NCBI RefSeq assembly: GCF_000266945.1
Contig: NC_018025.1
Span: 5,398,001 to 5,462,000 of the forward strand
Direction of reading: 5' to 3'
From: Desulfomonile tiedjei DSM 6799
Lineage (GTDB): Bacteria > Desulfobacterota > Desulfomonilia > Desulfomonilales > Desulfomonilaceae
DNA: 64,000 nt
Shown here: piece after piece, positions 36,471 to 45,415 of the stretch
Layout of the letters: every line of letters begins with the position of its first letter
How positions within the stretch are numbered: the first letter of the stretch is position 1
The notes under the pieces: generated by a model
Databases searched by the model: none
What the model saw: only the letters and a program-made list of their open reading frames with translations
What the model was told of the DNA's origin: nothing
Program-made: the position numbers and the translations under genes

Positions 36471-36708
36471 ACGAACTGGAGGGGAAATCGCAGTGAAAGG
36501 AAGAAAGAAGAATTATTACGGAGTTCGATTAGGAAACGTCGATCGAATGTGCTCCGTTTCCTGCTCGATCTTGCAGTCCGGCAATGCGAACCTTTGCGGA
36601 TCTACCGAGAAAAATCCTCAAACGAGAAAGCTTCCCGGAAAATTTCCCGGGGCGGAATCGTATCAGCCGCTCAGACGTATGGTCTGAGAATCTTTCCGAG
36701 AGTAACGT
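36471..36708 (+). other. Gap at the expected murD position, with a 64-codon frame
   Basis: In most proteobacterial dcw clusters murD stands between mraY and ftsW; here only 238 bases do. They contain a GTG-initiated frame at 36493-36687 with a strong GGAGGGG site nine bases upstream. Its 64-residue product (MKGRKKNYYGVRLGN...) matches nothing I know. In another frame, from about 36540, the words VLRFLLDLAV and PLRIYREKS vaguely recall the start of MurD after its glycine loop, so a decayed murD start is possible but unproven. Either a small new gene, a relic, or untranslated linker. Confidence 0.35.
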
Positions 36709-37872
36709 ATGGAACCTGCCCTGACCCCGCAAATCCCAGGAAATTCCCCCGCACGGAGAATGTTGGGACCCGATCCGTTTCTTCTGGCGCTGGTGGTTGT
36801 GATTCTGACCATAGGAATCGTCATGGTTACCTCCGCGGGGTATATGATTGCGGTTGCCAAATTCGGAGACGGGTTCTACTACACGAAGAAACAGGGCCTG
36901 GCCATGGTGGTGGGGCTCGGAATAATGTACCTGGTCTCTCTGATCAACCCGGACTTCTGGAAACGAACTGCCGTGCCGCTTATGGTTCTCGGCATGTTGG
37001 CCCTCATACTTGTGTTCGTTCCGGGAATCGGGGCCAAAATGGGCGGCTCTAACAGATGGATCAGTTTGCCTTTGGGTTTTTTCTTGCAGCCTTCGGAGTT
37101 CATAAAATATGCGCTGATCATATTTCTTGCCCGGTCTCTTGCCAAGAAAGGCGACGGGATACGAGACTTTGCTGTGGGATTCCTGCCTCACATCCTGGTC
37201 ATGGGAGTAGTGGTGTTCTTCGTGCTTTTACAGCCGGATTTCGGTACCGCGGTGATCGTGACCATAGTTGGATTCCTCATGCTCTTTGTCGCCGGCGTGC
37301 GGCTGCAGCATCTGGTGGGCAGCGCAATCCTGTGTTTACCCTTTCTCATATATGTGGCTGTGAGTGCTGATTACCGATGGGCGCGATTAATGGCCTTTCT
37401 GAATCCGTTCGGGGATCGCCTGAATACGGGCTTCCACATCATTCAGAGCCTGATAGCGTTCGCGTGTGGGGGTTGGACAGGAGCCGGGATCGGGAAAGGA
37501 ATCCAAAAGCTTTTTTACCTTCCTCAACCTCACACGGATTTTATTTTCTCCGTTGTGGGGGAAGAGTTGGGTCTTCTCGGTGTCCTCTTCATGATTCTCT
37601 TGTTCTATCTCCTGATCTGCCGAGGACTGGTTGTTGCGATCCGAAACACCGATAAATTTCAACGGCTGCTTGCATTCGGCATCACTTCACTTATTGGATT
37701 GCAGGCTATGGTCAATATGGCAGTCACCATGGGACTGCTTCCCACGAAAGGATTGCCATTGCCGCTGGTTTCGCTTGGCGGCACCTCTTTGGTCATGAAC
37801 CTTGCCGGAATAGGAATTCTTATGGCAATAACCCGGAGCGCACAATCGAAAGCTCGTGAGGAGAAGCCATGA
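36709..37872 (+). CDS. ftsW: Septal peptidoglycan polymerase FtsW
   Basis: A SEDS-family glycosyltransferase that polymerises lipid II with FtsI. It has 387 residues and about ten membrane segments. Family features are GGSNRWISLPLGFFLQPSEFIKYALI, LLQPDFGTAVI, the HIIQSLIAFACGGWTGAGIGKG stretch, HTDFIFSVVGEELG and the C-terminal TKGLPLPLVSLGGTSL. Its N-terminal tail (about 25 residues, Pro-rich) is cytosolic. It overlaps murG by four bases. Confidence 0.96.
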   Translation: MEPALTPQIPGNSPARRMLGPDPFLLALVVVILTIGIVMVTSAGYMIAVAKFGDGFYYTKKQGLAMVVGLGIMYLVSLINPDFWKRTAVPLMVLGMLALILVFVPGIGAKMGGSNRWISLPLGFFLQPSEFIKYALIIFLARSLAKKGDGIRDFAVGFLPHILVMGVVVFFVLLQPDFGTAVIVTIVGFLMLFVAGVRLQHLVGSAILCLPFLIYVAVSADYRWARLMAFLNPFGDRLNTGFHIIQSLIAFACGGWTGAGIGKGIQKLFYLPQPHTDFIFSVVGEELGLLGVLFMILLFYLLICRGLVVAIRNTDKFQRLLAFGITSLIGLQAMVNMAVTMGLLPTKGLPLPLVSLGGTSLVMNLAGIGILMAITRSAQSKAREEKP

Positions 37873-38954
37873 GATTAGTTATTGCCGGAGGCGGAACAGG
37901 CGGACACTTATTCCCGGCGCTCGCAATCGCCCGTGCGCTGAAATCCGAAGATCCCGGCGCAGAGGTTCTCTTTGTGGGAACAAAAAACGGTATCGAAGCC
38001 AGAATTATTCCGACAACCGAATTCCCCATCAGATTCATCACCGCTCGGGGAATGATGAAGACCGGCATAATCAACAGCATATTGTCAGCCGTGGAAATAC
38101 CTGTAGGAGTGCTTCAGTCAATATTTCTTCTCAGAGAATTCAAACCGGGATGCGTTTTGGGCGTGGGCGGCTATGCGTCAGGACCGACGGTGTTTGCCGG
38201 CAGAATCATGGGCATACCCACGGCGATTCAGGAACAGAATTCTGTCATGGGAACAACGAATCAGGCCCTTACGAAGATTGTGGATCGTATTTTTATATCA
38301 TGGCAGGACACCGAGCCTGTTACTCCATCCAACAGGACGATCCTGACCGGCAATCCTGTGAGACAGGAAGTCTTGCTGAGTAGCAGAGAATTTCCGAAAC
38401 AGCAGGATGAATTCAGGCTTCTCATCTTTGGAGGTTCCAGAGGTGCAAGGAGTATTAACCAATCCATTATCGATAATGTGTCGAGTATCGCGGAATTTGC
38501 GGATCGCCTCAGAATTCTTCATCAGACCGGCCGTGATGCGGTGGAAGAGGTGAAATCGGCGTATGAAGAAGCAGGGATTCAGGCTGAAGTAAAAGAATTC
38601 ATCAATGATATGGGATCCGCGTATCATTGGGCGGATCTGATCGTGTGCCGAAGTGGAGCTGCCTCCCTGGCGGAAATCACAGCACTCGGAAAACCCGCTA
38701 TAGTGATCCCGTACCCGTACGCAATCGGCGATCACCAGGCTCGAAATGCAGCGGTGCTCGAAGCGATAGGGGCTGTCCGCGTGGTGAAAGATTCGAATTT
38801 GATGAATGGTACACTGCTCAAAGAAATAGGAAAATTAATCGATAACGGAGAATTACTGGCACAGATGGCAGAGAATGCAAAACAAGCAGGACGTCCTTAT
38901 GCTGCTCGAGAAATCGCCCGGGAACTTCTCAACCTGGAAAGGAGCCCGAGATGA
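37869..38954 (+). CDS. murG: UDP-GlcNAc:lipid I N-acetylglucosaminyltransferase
   Basis: Makes lipid II from lipid I on the inner face of the membrane. It has 361 residues with the glycine loops AGGGTGGHLFPALAIA, GVGGYASGPTV and FGGSRGARSIN, plus CRSGAASLAEI and the sugar-binding PYPYAIGDHQARNAAVL. The start overlaps the ftsW stop (ATGA) with GAGGAG upstream. The next gene, murC, overlaps by four bases. Confidence 0.97.
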   Translation: MRLVIAGGGTGGHLFPALAIARALKSEDPGAEVLFVGTKNGIEARIIPTTEFPIRFITARGMMKTGIINSILSAVEIPVGVLQSIFLLREFKPGCVLGVGGYASGPTVFAGRIMGIPTAIQEQNSVMGTTNQALTKIVDRIFISWQDTEPVTPSNRTILTGNPVRQEVLLSSREFPKQQDEFRLLIFGGSRGARSINQSIIDNVSSIAEFADRLRILHQTGRDAVEEVKSAYEEAGIQAEVKEFINDMGSAYHWADLIVCRSGAASLAEITALGKPAIVIPYPYAIGDHQARNAAVLEAIGAVRVVKDSNLMNGTLLKEIGKLIDNGELLAQMAENAKQAGRPYAAREIARELLNLERSPR

Positions 38955-40351
38955 TCGGAACGCTCTTCAAACAGGTTAAAGACGTTCATTTCGTCGGCAT
39001 CGGCGGTGTGGGCATGAGCGGGATTGCCGAAATCATGCTGGCGCTTGGTTTTGGCATAAGCGGATCTGATGTTCGTGGTTCGGGCATGACCGAACGACTG
39101 AAAGAACTCGGGGCTCGCATCTGGATCGGTCATCACAGGGACCACCTGGAAAAGGCAGACGTGGTGGTTTTTTCATCAGCCGTTTCTATGGATAATCCCG
39201 AACTTATGGCTGCGCGGGAACGCATGATTCCAATTATTCCCCGTGCTGAAATGCTTGCCGAATTGATGCGCATGCAGACGTCCGTAACGGTTGCAGGAAT
39301 GCACGGCAAGACCACGACCACTTCGATGATTGCATCGGTCTTGTCTGCAGCGGGACTGGACCCCACCGTAGTCATCGGCGGAAAACTGGATACCCTGGGC
39401 AGTGGTGCACGGCTCGGTGCAGGAGATTTGCTCGTTGCCGAGGCTGACGAGTCGGATCGATCGTTCCTGAAACTGTTTCCCACAATAGCAGTGGTCACGA
39501 ATATGGATCTGGAGCACCTCGATTGTTACAGCTCCATCGAGGAGATCAGGTCCGTATTCCTGGAATATATCAATCGCATTCCCTTTTATGGATATGCCAT
39601 CGTGTGCCTGGACGATCCGCAGGTTCAGAACATTATTCCGCATATCGAGAAGCGATTCATCACGTATGGATTGTCGACCCAGGCAAATTTTCATGCTCGC
39701 AGACCGGTCTTCGAATCCGGGGTGACAAGCTTTGAAGTGTACAAGGAACACACGCGACTCGGTGAAATTCGTCTTCCTATGCCGGGTATCCACAATCTGG
39801 TCGATTCGCTGGCAGCAGTAACAGTGGCGGATCTCTTTGATGTTCCTTTTGCATGCACCCAGGAAGCTCTTGAGAGTTTCCCCGGTGTTCAGCGTCGCTT
39901 TACGGTTCGGGGAAAAGCTGACGGGATTACGATAATCGACGATTACGGACATCATCCGACGGAAATTCGTGCAGTGCTCCAGGCGGCACGTCAGATTGCC
40001 CCCAGCAGGATCGCGGTGTTGTTTCAACCCCATCGGTACACGCGAACCCAGGCGCTCTTTCAGGATTTTCTGACGTGTTTCCACGATGCGGACTTGCTCT
40101 ATGTCATGGATATTTACCCTGCGAGCGAAAAGCCGATTGAAGGCGTAACAGGCTGGGCCTTGAGCCAGGGAATTCACAGCAGGGGTCATAAAACAGTGCG
40201 CTTTCTCCCGGACAGGCAGGCAATACCTGCAGAGGTGGCAAAGGATCTCAAACCCGGAGACATGCTGATAACCCTCGGAGCTGGTGACGTCACCCGGATC
40301 GGACCGGAAATCCTGGAAGAATTGCGGAAAAGAGAGGAATCCCGGAAGTAA
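38951..40351 (+). CDS. murC: UDP-N-acetylmuramate-L-alanine ligase
   Basis: Adds L-Ala to UDP-MurNAc, the first step of the stem peptide. It has 466 residues with the N-terminal Rossmann loop GIGGVGMSGIAEI, the ATP loop GMHGKTTTTSM near 115-125, VAEADESDRSF, and the C-terminal DDYGHHPTEI and FQPHRYTRT. It has an AAAGGAG ribosome site. The stop overlaps the murB start by one base (TAATG). The long frame on the other strand is a shadow. Confidence 0.97.
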   Translation: MIGTLFKQVKDVHFVGIGGVGMSGIAEIMLALGFGISGSDVRGSGMTERLKELGARIWIGHHRDHLEKADVVVFSSAVSMDNPELMAARERMIPIIPRAEMLAELMRMQTSVTVAGMHGKTTTTSMIASVLSAAGLDPTVVIGGKLDTLGSGARLGAGDLLVAEADESDRSFLKLFPTIAVVTNMDLEHLDCYSSIEEIRSVFLEYINRIPFYGYAIVCLDDPQVQNIIPHIEKRFITYGLSTQANFHARRPVFESGVTSFEVYKEHTRLGEIRLPMPGIHNLVDSLAAVTVADLFDVPFACTQEALESFPGVQRRFTVRGKADGITIIDDYGHHPTEIRAVLQAARQIAPSRIAVLFQPHRYTRTQALFQDFLTCFHDADLLYVMDIYPASEKPIEGVTGWALSQGIHSRGHKTVRFLPDRQAIPAEVAKDLKPGDMLITLGAGDVTRIGPEILEELRKREESRK

Positions 40352-41286
40352 TGCTCGTGGAACGCCACATCGAAGAAATCCGAAACATCATCAGAGGCAG
40401 ACTGCTGCAAAACGCTGCCCTGAGCGGGTTTACTTCGTTCAAAATCGGCGGACCGGCCGACCTTTTGGTGGAACCGACAAATTCCAGCGAACTCGGGAAC
40501 TTGCTCCGTTATCTGCACGAAGAACACATCGATTACCTCATCCTGGGGGCAGGCACGAACGTGCTCTTCCATGACAACGGCTTCCGGGGTGTGGTCATCC
40601 GGACCGCGGCACTGGATGAATGGGAAATTCACCAGAACGGATCGGACCGCTGTCGTGTCACCCTGAGCGCCGGCGTGCCTTTGCCGGCCGCAGTTTCACG
40701 TGCGTGCAAAGCCGGGCTCCATGGAATGGAAGCTCTTTGGGGTATTCCCGGATCTTTCGGTGGAGGCGTGGCGACAAATGCAGGAGCCGGTGGTATTTCC
40801 ATAGGAGATCTTCTTGAAAGTATTTCCCTCGTAGATCGCGCAGGTAAGGAAATTTTGATACCGAAAGAAGATCTGAACTATACGTATCGAACCATGTGCC
40901 TGCCTGCAGGCTCCGTGGCCATCAGGGGCATCATCAGGCTTGTTCGTGCAGAACAGGGCTTTATCGAAGAAGAACTGGAATCGGCTCGGTCCCTCCGCAG
41001 GAAAAAGCAACCTACTGACAGGCCGAGCGCCGGATGCGTATTCAAGAACCCGTCGCCCGACCTCCCGGCAGGTTCGCTCATCGATCGATTAGGATTCAAA
41101 GGAATGCAGGCAGGTGGGGCACAGGTCTCCGAAGTGCATGCGAATTTTATCGTCAACACTGGAAACGCTACTGCTGAAGATGTTCTTCGGCTCATAGAAA
41201 CGATCCGGAATGAAGTGTTTCGGAGAGAGCATGTAGATCTTGAACTCGAGCTCTGTGTTATAAGCGAGGGTTCGACCCATGAGTGA
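40351..41286 (+). CDS. murB: UDP-N-acetylenolpyruvoylglucosamine reductase
   Basis: An FAD enzyme that reduces UDP-GlcNAc-enolpyruvate to UDP-MurNAc. It has 311 residues and is of the type II form. FAD-binding words are FKIGGPADLLV, LGAGTNVLF, WGIPGSFGGGVATNAGA and the catalytic Ser region SAGCVFKNPS, ending with GGAQVSEVHANFIVNTGNATAEDV. It overlaps murC by one base and ftsQ by eight. Confidence 0.96.
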   Translation: MLVERHIEEIRNIIRGRLLQNAALSGFTSFKIGGPADLLVEPTNSSELGNLLRYLHEEHIDYLILGAGTNVLFHDNGFRGVVIRTAALDEWEIHQNGSDRCRVTLSAGVPLPAAVSRACKAGLHGMEALWGIPGSFGGGVATNAGAGGISIGDLLESISLVDRAGKEILIPKEDLNYTYRTMCLPAGSVAIRGIIRLVRAEQGFIEEELESARSLRRKKQPTDRPSAGCVFKNPSPDLPAGSLIDRLGFKGMQAGGAQVSEVHANFIVNTGNATAEDVLRLIETIRNEVFRREHVDLELELCVISEGSTHE

Positions 41287-42118
41287 AATGCGACGTCCTC
41301 TGATTATTGAAAATAGGCTTCCGAAACCAGGTCAAGACGATCCTTCGGCAAAAAAGAACCGTAATCGCAAGCTCCTGAAGTATGCTCTCTTCACCTTTCT
41401 CGGAATTGACGCTCTTCTCGCGGCTGTGCTTATCTATATTCTGTTTCTGCACGTTCCCTATTTCAATCTTAAACAGGTGGATGTGACCGGCAATCGTAAG
41501 CTCTCCAGAGCCGAAGTTGTGGAAGCTTCGGAACTGGAAGGGAACATCAATCTGCTTACCGTAGACCTGAGCGCCATTGCGGCTCGCCTCAAGAGACATC
41601 CGTGGATACGATCCGCGTCCGTTTACAGGCGCTTTCCCGGGCAGCTTATAATCGAAATCGAAGAACGGACTCCCAGGGCAATTCTGGTGGCGGGGAATCT
41701 GTACTACGTCGATGAACAGGCGGAGCCCTTCACAAGGCATCTGCCCGGAGATCCCCTTGGTCTGCCGCTGTTCACGGGTGTCCGACCGGAAGATCTGAAG
41801 ACCAAGGGTGCCGAAATTCAGGAAATGATCAGGATCGGTCTTTTGCTCCTGGACAGTGTGGAAAGATCGGGTGCGGAACTCGATCCTAATGGCATATCCG
41901 AAATCAGAATCGATCCGGATGAAGGACTGACACTGCAAACAGGTTCAGGAAAAACCATTGTACTCGGCAAGAATGATTTTGAAGGCAAACTCCAAAAGTT
42001 CGGGCGACTCAAAAGATTCTTGACGCAAAAGGGAGAATGGAATAACGCCCGAATAATAAATCTCGACTTCGAGGACCGTGCGCTGGTCCGATGGGACAAG
42101 GCACACCTCCAGGGGTAG
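41279..42118 (+). CDS. ftsQ: Cell division protein FtsQ/DivIB
   Basis: A bitopic divisome scaffold protein. It has 279 residues: a basic cytosolic N-terminus (about 40), one membrane segment (LFTFLGIDALLAAVLIYILFL, in part), the POTRA domain (FNLKQVDVTGNRKLSRAEVV) and the beta domain with HPWIRSASVYRRFPGQLIIEIEER-type sequence. It overlaps murB by eight bases, and the ddl gene often found between them is missing. It is followed after six bases by ftsA. Confidence 0.93.
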   Translation: MSEMRRPLIIENRLPKPGQDDPSAKKNRNRKLLKYALFTFLGIDALLAAVLIYILFLHVPYFNLKQVDVTGNRKLSRAEVVEASELEGNINLLTVDLSAIAARLKRHPWIRSASVYRRFPGQLIIEIEERTPRAILVAGNLYYVDEQAEPFTRHLPGDPLGLPLFTGVRPEDLKTKGAEIQEMIRIGLLLLDSVERSGAELDPNGISEIRIDPDEGLTLQTGSGKTIVLGKNDFEGKLQKFGRLKRFLTQKGEWNNARIINLDFEDRALVRWDKAHLQG

Positions 42119-42124
42119 AAAAAT

Positions 42125-43357
42125 ATGTTACGAAGCGAGAACACCGTTGTCGGCCTGGATGTCGGAACCACCAAAATTTGCGCCATAATCGGCCAGGTGA
42201 ATAGCGAGGGTCTGATAGATGTCATCGGTCTGGGCACTGCTCCCTCCAAAGGATTGCGCCGAGGCGTGGTGGTGAATATCGATCAGACGGTATCCAGTAT
42301 CCGCAAAGCTGTTGACGATGCGGAACTTATGGCGGGCTGCCGGGCGGAGACCGTGTTCGCCGGGATTTCGGGAGGCCACATAAAAGGTATCAACTCCCAC
42401 GGAGTCATAGCCATCAAGAACAGGGAAGTGACCGCCGTCGATGTGGCGAGAGTAATCGATGCAGCCCGGGCCGTTGCCATTCCCATGGATCGGGAAGTGA
42501 TCCACATTCTACCCCAGGAATTCATGGTAGACGACCAGGAAGGCATAAAAGAACCCATCGGAATGGCCGGGGTTCGCCTGGAAGCAAAAGTACACATCAT
42601 CACCGGTGCGGTCTCTGCTGCCCAGAATATTATCCGCTGCGCCAACCGCAGCAACTTGAGGGTCAATGATTTGATCCTTCAGCAAATGGCTGCAGCAGAA
42701 GCTGTTCTCTCATCCGACGAAAAAGAACTGGGAGTGGCTCTTGTGGACATAGGCGGTGGAACAACCGACATAGCGGTGTTCTCCGAGGGGTCCATACAGC
42801 ATACCTCGGTGATCTCGGTAGGCGGAGAACAATTGACCAACGACATAGCCGTGGGGCTCAGGACACCCATGGTGGAAGCGGAAAAGATAAAGAAACGCCA
42901 CGGTTGCGCACTGGGCTCCATGGTGAGCAAGGATGAGACCATTACCGTTCCGGGAGTAGGCGGACGACAGCCTCGCGTCCTTTCGAGAAGCGGGCTGGCA
43001 GACATCACGGAACCAAGGTTGGAAGAGCTTCTGGGGCTTGTCCGCAGAGAGCTGGAACGATTCAACCTGCTTCCAACCATTGCGTCAGGGATTGTCCTGA
43101 CAGGCGGCACCGTCGCCATTGAAGGAATTTGCGAGCTCGCGGAACAGATTTTCGATATGCCCGTGCGCCTGGGATACCCTGTGGGGATAAGCGGACTTGT
43201 GGACGTAGTGAATTCACCTGTCTATGCGACCGGAGTCGGACTGGTACTCTGGGGGGCACGGAACAAGAGCGTAGACATCACGTCCTACCAGGCGGGCAAC
43301 GGAATGTTCGACCGGGTAATGGGGCGCATGAAACAATGGTTTACCGAAGCATTTTGA
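42125..43357 (+). CDS. ftsA: Cell division protein FtsA
   Basis: An actin-fold ATPase that tethers FtsZ to the membrane. It has 410 residues with the phosphate loops GLDVGTTKICAIIG and LVDIGGGTTDIAVF, the 1C domain, and the ATP-adenosine loop GIVLTGGTVAIEGI. The C-terminal amphipathic helix (FDRVMGRMKQWFTEAF) is the membrane-targeting sequence. The gap to ftsZ (93 bases) is the longest within the second half of the cluster and may hold an extra promoter. Confidence 0.96.
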   Translation: MLRSENTVVGLDVGTTKICAIIGQVNSEGLIDVIGLGTAPSKGLRRGVVVNIDQTVSSIRKAVDDAELMAGCRAETVFAGISGGHIKGINSHGVIAIKNREVTAVDVARVIDAARAVAIPMDREVIHILPQEFMVDDQEGIKEPIGMAGVRLEAKVHIITGAVSAAQNIIRCANRSNLRVNDLILQQMAAAEAVLSSDEKELGVALVDIGGGTTDIAVFSEGSIQHTSVISVGGEQLTNDIAVGLRTPMVEAEKIKKRHGCALGSMVSKDETITVPGVGGRQPRVLSRSGLADITEPRLEELLGLVRRELERFNLLPTIASGIVLTGGTVAIEGICELAEQIFDMPVRLGYPVGISGLVDVVNSPVYATGVGLVLWGARNKSVDITSYQAGNGMFDRVMGRMKQWFTEAF

Positions 43358-43450
43358 TGAAATACATGTAATGCAATATGCCGGCACGTCGGAGGAATTC
43401 GGCATTGTCTGGAAGGGACGAAAGATTTCTAATGTGAGGAGGTACCGGCT

Positions 43451-44662
43451 ATGCTGGACTTTGAAGTCCAATCCGATCGTAACGCTCTGATTCGAGTAAT
43501 AGGTGTAGGCGGCGGAGGCGGAAACGCCGTAAACAACATGATACGGTCAGGTTTGACCGGCGTGGAATTCATTGCCGCCAATACTGACGCTCAGTCCCTC
43601 CAGAATAATTTGGCGGAAACAAAGCTGCAAATCGGAAATCAGCAGACAAAAGGGCTTGGAGCAGGAGCAGACCCTGAAGTTGGAAGAATAGCGGCAAATG
43701 AGGATTACGACAATCTCCGCGACTTGCTGGAAGGCGCCGACATGGTGTTCATTACCGCTGGTCTCGGTGGTGGAACAGGTACCGGCGCTGCTCCCATCAT
43801 TGCACGCATTGCCCGGCAGGAAGTAGGAGCACTCACTGTTGCCGTCGTGACCAAGCCTTTCTTGTTCGAAGGCAAGAAGCGGATGCGTCAGGCCGAAGAA
43901 GGGATCGAAATGCTCCGCCGCGAGGTGGACACGTTGATCATCATCCCCAATCAGCGGCTCCTGTCATTGAAAAAGGATATCTCCTTTCTCGATGCATTCC
44001 GCAAGGCCGACGACGTGTTGCTCCAGGGTGTACGCGGAATTTCGGATCTCGTAACCGTGAACGGTTTGATCAACCTCGACTTCGCGGACGTGCGGACCAT
44101 TATGCAGGAAAAAGGCATCGCACTTATGGGGACTGGCTCGGCAATCGGCGAAGGTCGTGTCGAAGAAGCCACTCGCATGGCGATCAACAGCCCGCTCCTG
44201 GAAGATATTTCCATGACCGGCGCACGTGGAGTTCTCATCAATGTGACAGGCTCTTCCAATATGACCTTGTCGGAAATCAACGACGCTGTCTCTGTTATTC
44301 AAAATGAGGCCCATGATGATGCAAACATCATCTTCGGTGCAGTAATCGACGAAGAAATGGGCGATGCCGTCAACATCACCGTGATTGCCACCGGATTCGG
44401 CAGAGACTGCATGGTTCAGCAACCCGAGCAGGTCCAGGTAAGTCCTCGAACCCCCGCCTCTGCCGCTCATGTCGACGAACCGAAGGTCGAGCGTTCGTCA
44501 GCTCGGACTATCGTTCCACCGGAACCGAAAGATTCCCACATGCCTGCATTCATTCGACGCACCCAGCGGGAAAAGAACAGCAGGCATCTCACCGTTGTGG
44601 ATGAGTTTGGCATGGAAACCGAAGAAGATCTGGATATCCCTACCTTCCTGCGCAAGAGTTAA
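43451..44662 (+). CDS. ftsZ: Cell division protein FtsZ
   Basis: A tubulin-like GTPase that forms the Z ring. It has 403 residues with the N-terminal [13 protein letters not shown], the tubulin signature [10 protein letters not shown] near 105-114, the T7 loop [11 protein letters not shown], and a 75-residue variable linker. The conserved C-terminal peptide DIPTFLRKS binds FtsA/ZipA-type partners. The start is ATG with GAGGAGG. The last gene of the cluster; two strong hairpins follow its stop. Confidence 0.98.
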   Translation: MLDFEVQSDRNALIRVIGVGGGGGNAVNNMIRSGLTGVEFIAANTDAQSLQNNLAETKLQIGNQQTKGLGAGADPEVGRIAANEDYDNLRDLLEGADMVFITAGLGGGTGTGAAPIIARIARQEVGALTVAVVTKPFLFEGKKRMRQAEEGIEMLRREVDTLIIIPNQRLLSLKKDISFLDAFRKADDVLLQGVRGISDLVTVNGLINLDFADVRTIMQEKGIALMGTGSAIGEGRVEEATRMAINSPLLEDISMTGARGVLINVTGSSNMTLSEINDAVSVIQNEAHDDANIIFGAVIDEEMGDAVNITVIATGFGRDCMVQQPEQVQVSPRTPASAAHVDEPKVERSSARTIVPPEPKDSHMPAFIRRTQREKNSRHLTVVDEFGMETEEDLDIPTFLRKS

Positions 44663-44668
44663 GAAAAT

Positions 44669-44700
44669 TGGGGGAAACTTCTTGAAAGAAGTTTCCCCCA
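44669..44700 (+). terminator. Hairpin downstream of ftsZ, probable terminator
   Basis: Perfect 13-bp arms GGGGGAAACTTCT and AGAAGTTTCCCCC with a four-base loop, seven bases after the ftsZ stop. The run ACCCCCTTCAAGAACTTTT follows, so the T-run is some 15 bases away. The hairpin words look like those of a common deltaproteobacterial repeat, so it could be both. Confidence 0.6.
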
Positions 44701-44715
44701 AACCCCCTTCAAGAA

Positions 44716-44776
44716 CTTTTATCATCCCCTGAAACCGAATTTCTGAACGAAATTCGGTTTCAGGGGATGATAAAAG
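44716..44776. repeat. Perfect 28-bp inverted repeat with 5-base loop
   Basis: The left arm (44716-44743, starting CTTTTATCATCCCC) and the right arm (44749-44776, ending GGGGATGATAAAAG) pair without mismatch around TGAAC. The arms contain AAACCGAATTTC/GAAATTCGGTTT. As RNA this would be an exceptionally stable stem in both orientations. It is located 54 bases after ftsZ. Confidence 0.95.
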
Positions 44777-44884
44777 CGCCTTGGAGGAGATTCAGGGACA
44801 CACTCTTGTCAAGAGAGAATCCTCCACTATTCCCTCTTCAATGCAAAGTAGTATCGGTAGCGGTCGGCCTCCGTGCCGACCGAC

Positions 44885-45015
44885 ATACCATTTCGCAATT
44901 GTGCATATAAGATGGCGAAGGCTGAGGTGTTCTGAGCGGAGTGATTAGACGGCCTTGCGTCGTCCGGAGCGAAGGATACCTCAAGCCTGCCACATTACAA
45001 GAACAAAAGCGGACC
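44885..45015. repeat. R3 repeat, inverted orientation (copy 2)
   Basis: Contains CATTTCGCAATTGTGCATAT, GCGGAGTGATTAGACGGC and CGTCCGGAGCGAAGGATACC, the reverse complements of the other two R3 copies. The side near 45000 is more diverged. A piece of R7 (GGTCGGCCTCCGTGCCGACC) lies just before it. Confidence 0.75.
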
Positions 45016-45081
45016 GGTACTACTTGATAGGGCGGATTCGTTCAGTGTATTCTCAATATATTTCTCGGAGGCTACACAGCG

Positions 45082-45360
45082 TTGTCGCTGAAATCTTCTC
45101 TCAAAGATGTTGCGAGTACCTTGAAAGCTCGCCTCGATGTTTACCGGGCCGTGTACCGGCATCCCAAGACTCCGAGAACGGCAAAGGTGCTCTTATGGCT
45201 CGCGCTGGCTTATCTCATGTCTCCCATCGATTTGATTCCCGATTTCATCCCGATAATCGGCCATCTGGACGATCTGGTTATTGTGCCCGGACTGATTCTC
45301 CTTGCTTTGTGGCATATTCCTGAGAATGTTCTTTCGGAATGCGGGTACAATTATACCTGA
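45082..45360 (+). CDS. YkvA family (DUF1232) small membrane protein
   Basis: A 92-residue protein with the family signature LMSPIDLIPDFIPIIGHLDD at about 48-67, flanked by two hydrophobic stretches. The start is TTG with GGAGG ten bases upstream; no better start exists. The function of the family is not established. It lies alone between R3 and the ketopantoate reductase-like gene, which is on the other strand. Confidence 0.85.
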   Translation: MSLKSSLKDVASTLKARLDVYRAVYRHPKTPRTAKVLLWLALAYLMSPIDLIPDFIPIIGHLDDLVIVPGLILLALWHIPENVLSECGYNYT

Positions 45361-45415
45361 ACGAGGGGATAATTCTGTTCCCCGAGTCCCAAAACGGAAT
45401 TTCCGACATGAGAAA

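Noticed and set aside
39176-40189. 337-residue frame on the minus strand opposite murC
   Set aside because: It is fully inside murC, which has all its motifs; the frame has no recognisable domain and no ribosome site.
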